A DNA stretch of 37,229 nt, taken from assembly GCF_900109885.1 (NCBI RefSeq), contig NZ_FOBS01000029.1, positions 1 to 37,229 on the forward strand, read 5' to 3'. The notes under the pieces are model-generated. The model saw only the letters and a list, made by a program, of their open reading frames with translations. It was not told where the DNA came from and ran no database searches. The position numbers were made by a program, and so were the translations under genes. Shown here piece by piece: positions 1 to 7,120 of this stretch (its first letter is position 1; every line of letters starts with the position of its first letter). Source of the stretch: Syntrophus gentianae (GTDB lineage Bacteria; Desulfobacterota; Syntrophia; Syntrophales; Syntrophaceae).

Positions 1-117
1 GGCACGTACCAGGTACTCCCTGATCGTGCTGCGAGCAATTTTGCAGCTCTGTTCAATCTGTTTGTTGGAGAACTTTTTCTCCCATTTCAGTCGTAAAACT
101 TCTTTGATGGTGCGCAT
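1..117 (-). CDS. istA: IS21-family transposase (IstA), N-terminal fragment, runs off the left edge
   Basis: The minus strand encodes 39 residues starting MRTIKEVLRLKWEKKFSNKQ and continuing to ARSTIREYL. This is the typical start of the long IS21 transposase: a helix-turn-helix that binds the element's ends (RTIKEVLRL, SNKQIEQSCKIARSTI). The ATG is at 117. The rest, including the DDE catalytic core, lies outside the window, so I cannot tell whether the gene is intact. Its position just inside an array of tandem repeats that ends at about 338 fits the left end of an IS21 element. Identification rests on remembered family motifs. Confidence 0.8.
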   Translation of the reverse strand, partial: MRTIKEVLRLKWEKKFSNKQIEQSCKIARSTIREYLVRA

Positions 118-218
118 GGATAACCTTTCCGCCGCCACTTCAGCCTCCCAGTTTTTTTGAGAGGGCTCTATCGGCTTTTATTGGATTTATCCAGCGTTCT
201 CTAGAGATCCACCAGGGG

Positions 219-338
219 GTGGCGGAATGGCCCGGAATCAGGTGGCGGCTTCCACCGGATTTGGGTGGCGGAATGAAACGGAATCAGGTGGCGTTTTCAA
301 ACGGAATCGGGTGGCGGAATGGCCCGGAATACGCATCA
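219..338. repeat. IS21 element end: five tandem ~23-bp transposase-binding units
   Basis: Five near-identical units follow head to tail at about 219-240, 241-262, 264-286, 287-308 and 310-332. Each has the form GGTGGCG, 8-10 variable bases, then CGGAAT. The first and last units are almost identical, while the second and fourth have diverged in the middle. IS21-family ends are known to carry several such repeats as IstA binding sites. Read from outside inward, the end would begin TGATGCGT, placing the boundary at about 338, exactly where homology to the segment at 4148 begins. Confidence 0.75.
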
Positions 339-1519
339 GGAAGGAATTTTCAGAGTTGACCTACCGGAATGCTCCTAAAAAATGCCGAAAGGGTGCTTTT
401 TCTTCCGTCAAAAAGCTCTATTAAAAAAACCGGCTTTTCAATGGCTACCCAAATCGGCATGGGAGTGCGGCCTGCTTTCCTTCCAGATAAATTTAAGGAA
501 GATAGGCTGGTTCCTTCCCCTGATTTACCACACCAGACTCAGGTCTTCTTCGAGCTTCACGGCCGTGCCGAAGATCCTTCCTTCCCGGTTCAACATGCCT
601 TCAATCCAGCAAACATCTTTTCTTGCCGCCCTTTCCAGACGAAAACGTTTGCAGGTCATGACGACCAGGCGAAGGCCGGTAAGCCGACCCGTCAAGGAAT
701 CGATGGCCGGAAAGTAGAGGATGCCCAGGTCACTGCGAAACTCCTTGTATCCACCTATCCCTTCATAGTCGTTGATCAGATCACCACAGCCGTAGAGGAT
801 CAACTTGCCCCTGTATACGGCGATGCCAATCGCATGATGAGAAGAATGGCCATGAAGAATGTCCACGTTTGCTTCATCAATAAGATGGCGGGCAAAGCGG
901 ATGTGTTCTTCCGGAACCCTGTATCCCCAGTTGCCACCCCAATGGATGGAAACCACGGCAATATCCCCGCTCTGCTTTACCTTGCGTATCTCCTTTCCAA
1001 TTGCGTTCACGGTTTCGGCACAAAAATCCTGCAGTTCGGCAATACCTGGATGGCTCTCCGATGCCGACCAGCCGGGCATGACACCGCTCGATTCATCTCC
1101 GAAAGCAAAGACAAGCACCCGTCCCCTGCCGGGAAGATCCTGAATCGCCGGGAGCCGCGCCTCTTCCTCATTTCTGCCTGCCCCGGAAGTCTTCATCCCA
1201 GCCATTTTCAGGGTGGTAATGGTTTCCATAAGGCCCCCGTATCCCCAGTCGAGGACATGGTTATTTGCGAGGCAGCAGACATCTATTCGGGCAGCCTGGA
1301 GACAGGGGACGTTCCTGGGATTCATGCGATAGTTGATGCCCTTGCCCACCCAGTAATCGTCACTGGTCGTGATGCTGGTCTCCAGGTTGATGATCCGTGC
1401 ATCCGGTGCCTGTGCCGCAATCTCGGCCAGGGAATTCCCCCAGATATAGCCGAAATCGACGGGCTTGGGTATAAGACCACTCACCTCCTCGGCAAGATCA
1501 ACATAGCCCCGCGCATCTT
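338..1519. repeat. Direct repeat, left copy (~1.18 kb, capA segment)
   Basis: This stretch is nearly identical in sequence and orientation to 4148-5335. Left-hand homology starts exactly at the IS21 boundary (AGGAAG then AATTTTCAGAG) and right-hand homology stops at GCATCTT near 1519. Differences seen by eye are scattered substitutions plus one hexamer that is tandemly doubled in the right copy near 4354. The repeat contains the body of a capA-like gene and about 185 bases beyond its stop codon. Confidence 0.9.
525..1517 (-). pseudogene. CapA-family protein, 5'-truncated duplicate
   Basis: The frame encodes the same protein as the intact gene at 4335-5459, from DARGYVDLAEE to the C-terminus, but the first 42 residues are gone. 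A TAA stop lies directly upstream at 1518-1520, where homology ends. A GTG at 1484 behind a GAGGAG could start a 319-residue product. The lost part includes the CGDVMTG motif, whose Asp is expected to bind metal in CapA/metallophosphatase-like folds, so the fragment is probably inactive. Later motifs (INLETS, ANNH, GHSSHH) remain. It appears to be the left half of a segmental duplication with an unrelated cassette placed at the broken end. Confidence 0.85.
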
Positions 1520-1525
1520 AAAAAA

Positions 1526-1618
1526 TGTGGGGACATCTCCCATATTCTTTCTTTTGGAAATACGTGAAAATACGGGAAGCGTCCCTATATTTCTCTATAT
1601 TTCTATATTTCTCCCAGG
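1526..1618. repeat. REP-like short palindromic elements between duplicate and cassette
   Basis: The stretch holds GGGGACATCTCCC, then GGGAAGCGTCCCT followed by repeated TATATTTCT blocks. Both cores are imperfect palindromes with GGGA/TCCC arms. A relative, GGGAAGTGTCCCTGG, is on the minus strand near 19118-19132, and GGGGACA...TCTCCCAT recurs at 22382-22404. Such motifs resemble REP sequences spread by RAYT (Y1_Tnp) transposases. No such transposase is seen in this window. Confidence 0.4.
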
Positions 1619-1754
1619 GCAAGAACATCCTATCTTCTCCGTTGCAGCTTCACATGTCGTGACCTCCGGAAAATCCCGCCTTGTCCCTCTCCAAAGCGAG
1701 AGACAAGAACGAACCCGCTTCGACGCACCTCACTTGCTCAGGCAAGATCCGAAC

Positions 1755-2120
1755 TTATCCAAACAATGAAGCCACCGCCAGCTTAAGCCCTTCTACTGCC
1801 GCAGCCACTGCGCTCACTGACTTCACAGACTCGGCGATACCGTTCAACAAGGACTTCAGCGTCAAGTGGTTTGGTTTCTCCTTCGAAAGCTCTTCCTTTG
1901 CGGTATGTACCGACTGCACTACTTCGTCGCGATTCACGATCTCGTGCCCATGCTTCTCCAGCGCTTCCAGGACACTGGCCATCTGCTTTTGCACTTCGCG
2001 CAATGCAGCGGATTCCCCCGACTGTATCTGGTTGACAACAGCGTTCTGGCCTACCGCCATGTTGGTCACGGTCATGTTCCCACCTTTCTGTACCACGCCT
2101 TCGATTCGTGTGTACGCCAT
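1755..2120 (-). CDS. Small helical protein of unknown function, second gene of the cassette
   Basis: I do not recognise this 121-residue protein with certainty. The start at 2120 is chosen because GAGGAGGGG sits 4 bases before the ATG. Longer in-frame extensions would overlap the upstream gene. The N-terminal 35 residues have a polar, glycine-broken segment (KGGNMTVTNMAVGQNAVVNQ) likely to be beta-turn rich. The rest is heptad-like helix (LREVQKQMASVLEALEKHG, AKEELSKEKPNH), ending in a hydrophobic helix (LNGIAESVKSVSAVAAAVEG, then LKLAVASLFG). The start is 16 bases after the stop of the membrane-protein gene, so the two are probably co-transcribed. Similar short-Gly-motif plus coiled-coil proteins occur in bacterial conflict loci, but that link is inference. 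Confidence 0.7.
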   Translation of the reverse strand: MAYTRIEGVVQKGGNMTVTNMAVGQNAVVNQIQSGESAALREVQKQMASVLEALEKHGHEIVNRDEVVQSVHTAKEELSKEKPNHLTLKSLLNGIAESVKSVSAVAAAVEGLKLAVASLFG

Positions 2121-2136
2121 AGCACCCCTCCTCGTG

Positions 2137-3702
2137 TCAATTCGATTGTTTTCCAGCAGCCACCGCCTTGGCGGCAAACTGTGAAACCTTCTGCTTCACG
2201 GTCTCGACCTTAGCACCGGCTCCAACCGACAGGTTTTCAGCCGTCATGCTCCCTCCCGAGAGGATCAATCCGTTGTTCAAAATCATCGACTGCCGCTGCT
2301 TCAGCTCCGATACATCCACATTGTTCTCCTCCAGAAACGTCAGGATGGAATCCAGAATGTTCTTCTCCAGAACTTTGAAGTACATCTCTTTGTCCAGCCT
2401 TTGGAAGTACCGGCGATATTCGTGTGGACTCGCCCACTGCCGGAAGGAGAAGCTAGCCCCGTAGTCAAACGTCGGATTATCGAGAATTTGCTTCTTCTCC
2501 TGCCGATGCGCCGACCACCGTTGAATCCGCTCTTGAATGCGACCCAAAAGAACGAATGGGCTATACAAAGTGACGAATGGCGTCGCCACCGCTGTGAAAA
2601 CAAGCATTTTGAAAAACCGTCCAAAGCTAAAGTGCGGACTCATCGAGTCAACCTGCCGAAACCGCTCCCCAACCGGAGTCAATAGAAAGTAGCTGGCCTC
2701 GACGAACAAGTTATAGCTGAGCTTTGAGAATCGAAGAAAAATGGAGAGTACCATTTCGCCACTCCAGTCCACCACCCGCACGCACCGATAATGCCGAAGC
2801 TGCTTCTCGGATTGTTCCAGCATGGCACGCGTCACAGCCTGTTCATCCACCTGATTTAGCGGCCGCGCCAGTGGATCTTCGAGAAATCGTTTATCGTCTC
2901 GAATATCTTGCCCGTTGATGTAGAGCTTATCCTCGATCGTCACTCGATCAAGCTGCAAGCCATTGATGGCCCGCGCTACGCAAGCGTACAAGGCCTCAAG
3001 ACTTACCTCCTTCGGCGCGATTGCTTCTTTAGTAATCGGTACATCCGTGGTTAGCTCGGCCCCGGATAGCGAACTTTCCATGACACTGTCCGCCCGCTTG
3101 CTCAGATCCATAGCGAACGACCAACCACCCATGTTCTCACCCGACCCCACAAACGGAGTAAACCCGCTGTAGATCACGACATTTCCTGTTTCAGCCGCCC
3201 GCAGGTACCCCACTGGCGTGTCGTCTTCAGTCAACATCGTGTCGGGATCAAACCTTCCGCGTAGGAAATTGCTCGTCACAATCGTCCGGGCCCGCGACTT
3301 AAACCATAAGCAGATCGCAAAAGTGACCAGATAAAGAGCCAACAAGATCCCCCATGTCCGATATGTAAAAGCCTCGACCTGCAAGCTGTTGGCGACTACA
3401 ATCACAGCCACCATCGCTGGCAGCAACAACCAAAGTTCCCGGCTGTCCAGCTTCCGCTTTGCGTTTCGACAGTGCCGCACCACCGTCGCCATATCGACGC
3501 CGAAACTCGGACCAATCGCTCGATGCTTATCCTCCAGACAAAACTTTATGACTTGGTTGCGAAATTGCCGGTCAAGATAAGCGGCGGCACAAAGCAACCG
3601 ACTGGTTTCGGAATTTTTATATCTCTCGCCCCCTCCCGCCTTCGGGGCCGACATGATAGCATTGTCTGTGGAGATAGCATCTACCTGATGGGCCAATCTC
3701 AT
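2137..3702 (-). CDS. Large membrane protein of unknown function, first gene of the cassette
   Basis: The 521-residue protein has two adjacent membrane segments (about residues 91-112 and 118-135, LWLLLPAMVAVIVVANSLQV and WGILLALYLVTFAICLWF) and a third hydrophobic stretch near 360-385. A motif resembling GNVVIYSGFTPFVGSGENMG follows the first hairpin and should be cytosolic. The C-terminus carries the element LILSGGSMTAENLSVGAGAK, which matches one in the downstream partner. An N-terminal part (RLLCAAAYLDRQFRNQVI) resembles uncharacterised actinobacterial proteins I recall, but I cannot name a family. The ATG at 3702 follows GCGAGGTG at good spacing. An alternative Met lies 16 codons in. The gene lies between the capA repeats, next to AT-rich DNA, suggesting acquisition. 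Confidence 0.75.
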   Translation of the reverse strand: MRLAHQVDAISTDNAIMSAPKAGGGERYKNSETSRLLCAAAYLDRQFRNQVIKFCLEDKHRAIGPSFGVDMATVVRHCRNAKRKLDSRELWLLLPAMVAVIVVANSLQVEAFTYRTWGILLALYLVTFAICLWFKSRARTIVTSNFLRGRFDPDTMLTEDDTPVGYLRAAETGNVVIYSGFTPFVGSGENMGGWSFAMDLSKRADSVMESSLSGAELTTDVPITKEAIAPKEVSLEALYACVARAINGLQLDRVTIEDKLYINGQDIRDDKRFLEDPLARPLNQVDEQAVTRAMLEQSEKQLRHYRCVRVVDWSGEMVLSIFLRFSKLSYNLFVEASYFLLTPVGERFRQVDSMSPHFSFGRFFKMLVFTAVATPFVTLYSPFVLLGRIQERIQRWSAHRQEKKQILDNPTFDYGASFSFRQWASPHEYRRYFQRLDKEMYFKVLEKNILDSILTFLEENNVDVSELKQRQSMILNNGLILSGGSMTAENLSVGAGAKVETVKQKVSQFAAKAVAAGKQSN

Positions 3703-4147
3703 ATGACACCTCGCTTTAAAGCCATTTTTAGTTTTATGACAACATTATCTTTAGCCTTCACTACAAGCGGTCCTCTTCTGGGGAATAATCTTTTCGAATT
3801 ATTTTTCTCTGCACTTTTGAGTCTACAATTGTTGTTGAAATTCGTTTCACAGGATGACGGAGATAAGGTTGGCAGGCACAAAGCTATTGAATTTACATAT
3901 AAAAGCTTTAATAAAAATCTCCCAGTATGTGTATATTTTTTTCTTAGTTTGTAAAATTTTATCATTAAAAGTTGAATTATTCTATACTAGTAAAATAAAC
4001 AATATATCCCAGTGAAAAACTGTAAATACAATATAAGAACGTGATTGTGGCGAAATCAGCGGAATAGGCAGATTGTAACGATTGATATTTTGATTCGATT
4101 ATTTACGACAGAAATCTTGAATTATTCTGATGATCCAATTCTTATTG
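3703..4147. other. AT-rich non-coding stretch upstream of the cassette
   Basis: This stretch is far richer in A+T than its surroundings (long A and T runs, CAATATAT, TATAAGAA). An open frame on the minus strand (3699-3965, 88 codons) ends with its TGA overlapping the ATG of the membrane-protein gene. However, its composition is that of random AT-rich DNA (many Lys and Asn, no domain-like pattern), so I do not call it a gene. The cassette's promoter probably lies here, but no single pair of boxes stands out. The sharp composition change supports horizontal origin of the insert. Confidence 0.5.
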
Positions 4148-5335
4148 AGGAAGTAATTTTCAGAGGTGACCTACCGGAATGATCCTAAAAAAGTGCCGAA
4201 AGGGTGCTTTTTCTTCCGTCAAAAAGCTCTATTAAAAAACCGGCTTTTCAATGGCTACCCAAATCGGCATGGGAGTGCGGCCTGCTTCCCTTCCAGATAA
4301 ATTTAAGGAAGATAGGCTGGTTCCTTCCCCTGATTTACCACACCAGACTCAGGCTTAGGTCTTCTTCGAGCTTCACGGCCGTGCCGAAGATCCTTCCTTC
4401 CCGGTTCAACATGCCTTCAATCCAGCAAACATCTTTTCTTGCCGCCCTTTCCAGACGAAAACGTTTGCAGGTCATGACGACCAGGCGAAGGCCGGTAAGA
4501 CGGCCCATCAGGGGATCGATGATCGGAAAGTAGAGGATGCCCAGGTCACTGCGAAACTCCTTGTATCCGCCTATCCCTTCATAGTCGTTGATCAGATCAC
4601 CACAGCCGTAGAGGATCAGCTTGCCCCTGTATACGTCGATGCCGATCGCATGATGGGAAGAATGGCCATGAAGAATGTCCACGTTTGCTTCATCAATAAG
4701 ATGGTGGGCAAAGCGGATGTGTTCTTCCGGTACCCCGTATCCCCAGTTGCCACCCCAATGGATGGAAACCACGGCAATATCCCCGCTCTGCTTTACCTTG
4801 CGTATCTCCTTTCCAATTGCGTTCACGGTTTCGGCACAAAAATCCTGCAGTTCGGCAATACCTGGATGGCTCTCCGATGCCGACCAGCCGGGCATGACAC
4901 CGCTCGATTCATCTCCGAAAGCAAAGACAAGCACCCGTCCCCTGCCGGGAAGATCCTGAATCGCCGGGAGCCGCGCCTCTTCCGCATTTCTGCCTGCCCC
5001 GGAAGTCTTCATCCCGGCCATTTTAAGGGTGGTTATGGTTTCCAGAAGGCCCTGGTATCCCCAGTCGAGGACATGGTTATTTGCGAGGCAGCAGACATCT
5101 ATTCGGGCAGCCTGGAGACAGGGGACATTTCTGGGATTCATTCGGTAGTTGATGCCCTTGCCCACCCAGTAATCGTCACTCGTCGTGATGCTGGTCTCCA
5201 GGTTGATGATCCGTGCATCCGGTGCCTGTGCCGCAATCTCGGCCAGGGAATTCCCCCAGATATAGCCGAAATCAACGGGCTTGGGTATGACACCGTTCAC
5301 CTCCTCGGCAAGATCAACATAGCCTCTCGCATCTT
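4148..5335. repeat. Direct repeat, right copy (~1.19 kb, capA segment)
   Basis: This is the partner of 338-1519, in the same orientation. It lies inside, and extends just beyond the 3' end of, the intact capA gene. At the right boundary (5335) this copy continues into normal capA codons, whereas the left copy switches to REP-like sequence. This copy is therefore the parental one, and the left one is the broken duplicate. Confidence 0.9.
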
Positions 5336-5459
5336 TCACGTAAGATTCATAAAGGACAGGGTTACTCGGATAGGGAAGGATCTGATCGATCCCTCTGCCG
5401 GTCATGACATCCCCGCAGAGAAAAAGTTTGATAGCGCCTGAACGGCTGGCCATGGCCAT
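4335..5459 (-). CDS. CapA-family (poly-gamma-glutamate synthesis-like) metallophosphatase-fold protein
   Basis: The 374-residue protein shows the CapA/PGA_cap pattern: LFLCGDVMTGRGID near residue 12-25 (metal-binding Asp), INLETS at 85-90, LANNHVLDWG at 125-134, a later SIHWGGNWGY and GHSSHHAIGI. The family is named after capsule poly-gamma-glutamate synthesis, but many members act elsewhere in cell-surface metabolism, and the substrate here is unknown. The start at 5459 is preferred over a longer form beginning at 5528 because AAAAGGAG stands 8 bases upstream. No signal peptide is evident. It follows the tryptophanase-like gene by 128 bases on the same strand. The C-terminus has a doubled Leu-Ser pair compared with the duplicate. 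Confidence 0.85.
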   Translation of the reverse strand: MAMASRSGAIKLFLCGDVMTGRGIDQILPYPSNPVLYESYVKDARGYVDLAEEVNGVIPKPVDFGYIWGNSLAEIAAQAPDARIINLETSITTSDDYWVGKGINYRMNPRNVPCLQAARIDVCCLANNHVLDWGYQGLLETITTLKMAGMKTSGAGRNAEEARLPAIQDLPGRGRVLVFAFGDESSGVMPGWSASESHPGIAELQDFCAETVNAIGKEIRKVKQSGDIAVVSIHWGGNWGYGVPEEHIRFAHHLIDEANVDILHGHSSHHAIGIDVYRGKLILYGCGDLINDYEGIGGYKEFRSDLGILYFPIIDPLMGRLTGLRLVVMTCKRFRLERAARKDVCWIEGMLNREGRIFGTAVKLEEDLSLSLVW

Positions 5460-5587
5460 CCTTGAATCTCCTTTTCCCGACTTTGTCTGTTTTGCGTTCA
5501 GCTCAGTCGTTTTTAATGCGCCTGACAAGAACGGGACAAAGCGAAGATAGAGAAACCGTGCGATGGATGTTCATCGCTCCCGAAGAA

Positions 5588-7036
5588 TCAAAGTTCTTTC
5601 CCAAAATCAGCCTGGAAGGCATCGACAATCTTTTTCCCCCAATCCCCACCCAGGGGTTCCAGTCTGCCAAAGAAGAAGCGCATGACCGGCGGCTCCTCCA
5701 CGAACCGGAGCCCTCCGATGAGGTCTCTATGCTGGTAGAGCCAGGAGACGCGCTGGGCGACATATTCAATCTGGCCGAGGGTGAAGGCGCGGCGGGGGAT
5801 GGCGATCCGCACGAGTTCCATCCGGGCGACGATTTCATCGCCCTTTGCGTCCCGGTCTTCCGACATGGTCCCCCGTTCAACCCCCCGCGCCCCGGAGACG
5901 AGGTACATGGCGGCGTTGAGGGCCTCCGCCGGATACTGAAGCGGGGGAATGTGGGGCAGAAAGGCCTTCGCATCGACGTGGCAGGCCAGTCCGCCCGGCG
6001 GGGTCACGACGGGGACGCCGTATTCCTGGAGACGTTCGGCGAAGTACTCGATGAACTGGGGGCTGCTTCCCGCCACCTCGGTCTCGGTCATTTCCTCCAG
6101 GCCCACGGCCATGGCCTCGATTTCCTTCGTGGACATGCCGCCGTAGGTCGAGAATCCTTCATAGACGGGAAGCCAGTTCATCAGGTGCTGGAAGTACTCT
6201 TTATTGTTGGTGGCGATCAGTCCGCCGCGAGCCCCGCCGCTCTTGCGTCCCGACATGTAGAAGATGTCCACCATCCCCATCATTTCCAGCAGGATTTCCT
6301 GAATGGACTTGTCGGCATAACCGGCTTCCCGCTTTTTGATGAAATAGGCGTTCTCCCCGATCAGACTTCCGTCAAGGATCAGAAGGAGCCCGTTCTTAGT
6401 GGCGACTTCCCGGACTTCCCGGAGGTTCTGCATGGAGAAGGGCTGGCCTCCGATCAAATTGGTCGTGGCTTCCATGCGGATGAAGGCGACGTTTTCCGGG
6501 CCATGTTCTTCGATGGCCTGCCGGAGCTTGGCAATGTCGATGTTCCCCTTAAAGGGATTGCTTCCCGCCGGAATCAAGGCGTCGTCCCCCACCAGGTCCA
6601 GAATCCGGGAGCCGACGATTTCCACATGAACCCGTGTTGAAGGAAAATGATAATTGTTCAGGACAACCTGCGGCGCCTTGAGGAAAACCTTGACGAGGAG
6701 ATGCTCGGCGGCCCGTCCCTGATGAACCGGCAGGGTGTGCTCGAACCCGAAGATCTTCTTGACCACATTGGCCAGCTTCACGAAGCTCGCGGAGCCGGCA
6801 TAGGCGTCATCGGCAACCATCATGGCGGCAAGCTGGTTGTCGCTCATGGCATTCGTCCCACTGTCCGTCAGCATATCCAGGAAGACATCCTGTGACTGCA
6901 GGAGAAAGGTGTTATAGCCCACGGCCCGCAGACACTCCAGGCGCTGGTCAGCCGGGAGGAGATTAATCTTCTGTACGATCTTCACGCGATGCATTTCCAC
7001 GGGAATGCGCCTGCCGTCGGGCAATGAAATCATCAT
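5588..7036 (-). CDS. Tryptophanase-like beta-eliminating lyase (PLP enzyme)
   Basis: The 482-residue protein aligns by eye with tryptophanase and tyrosine phenol-lyase along its length: LLTDSGT-like DMLTDSGTNAMS, VHQGRAAE, IGGQPFSMQNL, ENAYFIKKREAGY, and the PLP lysine in MSGRKSGGARGG (Lys265). A carboxylate-binding arginine is kept in IAIPRRAFT. One notable change is that the position after the PLP-binding Asp (Asp222) where TnaA and TPL have an Arg (DSAR in TnaA) is Leu225 here (DGSL). A different substrate from tryptophan or tyrosine is possible. The ATG at 7036 follows AAAGGAG. A TTG at 7075 would add 13 residues. It is the last gene after menF-menD-menB, 84 bases behind menB. Confidence 0.8.
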   Translation of the reverse strand: MMISLPDGRRIPVEMHRVKIVQKINLLPADQRLECLRAVGYNTFLLQSQDVFLDMLTDSGTNAMSDNQLAAMMVADDAYAGSASFVKLANVVKKIFGFEHTLPVHQGRAAEHLLVKVFLKAPQVVLNNYHFPSTRVHVEIVGSRILDLVGDDALIPAGSNPFKGNIDIAKLRQAIEEHGPENVAFIRMEATTNLIGGQPFSMQNLREVREVATKNGLLLILDGSLIGENAYFIKKREAGYADKSIQEILLEMMGMVDIFYMSGRKSGGARGGLIATNNKEYFQHLMNWLPVYEGFSTYGGMSTKEIEAMAVGLEEMTETEVAGSSPQFIEYFAERLQEYGVPVVTPPGGLACHVDAKAFLPHIPPLQYPAEALNAAMYLVSGARGVERGTMSEDRDAKGDEIVARMELVRIAIPRRAFTLGQIEYVAQRVSWLYQHRDLIGGLRFVEEPPVMRFFFGRLEPLGGDWGKKIVDAFQADFGKEL

Positions 7037-7120
7037 CGGTTGTCCTTCTCCTTTGAATTGAGTTTTATTTTCCAATCCCGCAAAAAAGCGGAAATCGAGC
7101 GTCCATTATATTCTTCCCGA

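Noticed and set aside
219-332. Five tandem repeats as a possible CRISPR array
   Set aside because: The units are contiguous with no unique spacers and sit at an IS21 end, where such binding arrays are expected.
1680-1707. Hairpin CTTGTC...GACAAG downstream of the small cassette gene, as a terminator
   Set aside because: The stem has a bulge and no T-run follows on the minus strand.
369-1769. Long plus-strand frame opposite the capA duplicate (and its equivalent at 4650-5441)
   Set aside because: It is antisense to recognisable capA codons and its predicted protein has no family pattern. It is an artefact of codon bias in the real frame.
3699-3965. 88-codon minus-strand frame whose TGA overlaps the start of the cassette membrane-protein gene
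   Set aside because: The coupling geometry is attractive, but composition is that of random AT-rich DNA, there is no ribosome site, and no domain-like pattern is present.
5462-6640. 392-codon plus-strand frame opposite the tryptophanase-like gene
   Set aside because: Composition (many His, Gly, Asp) is that of a reverse reading of a bacterial gene, with nothing recognisable.
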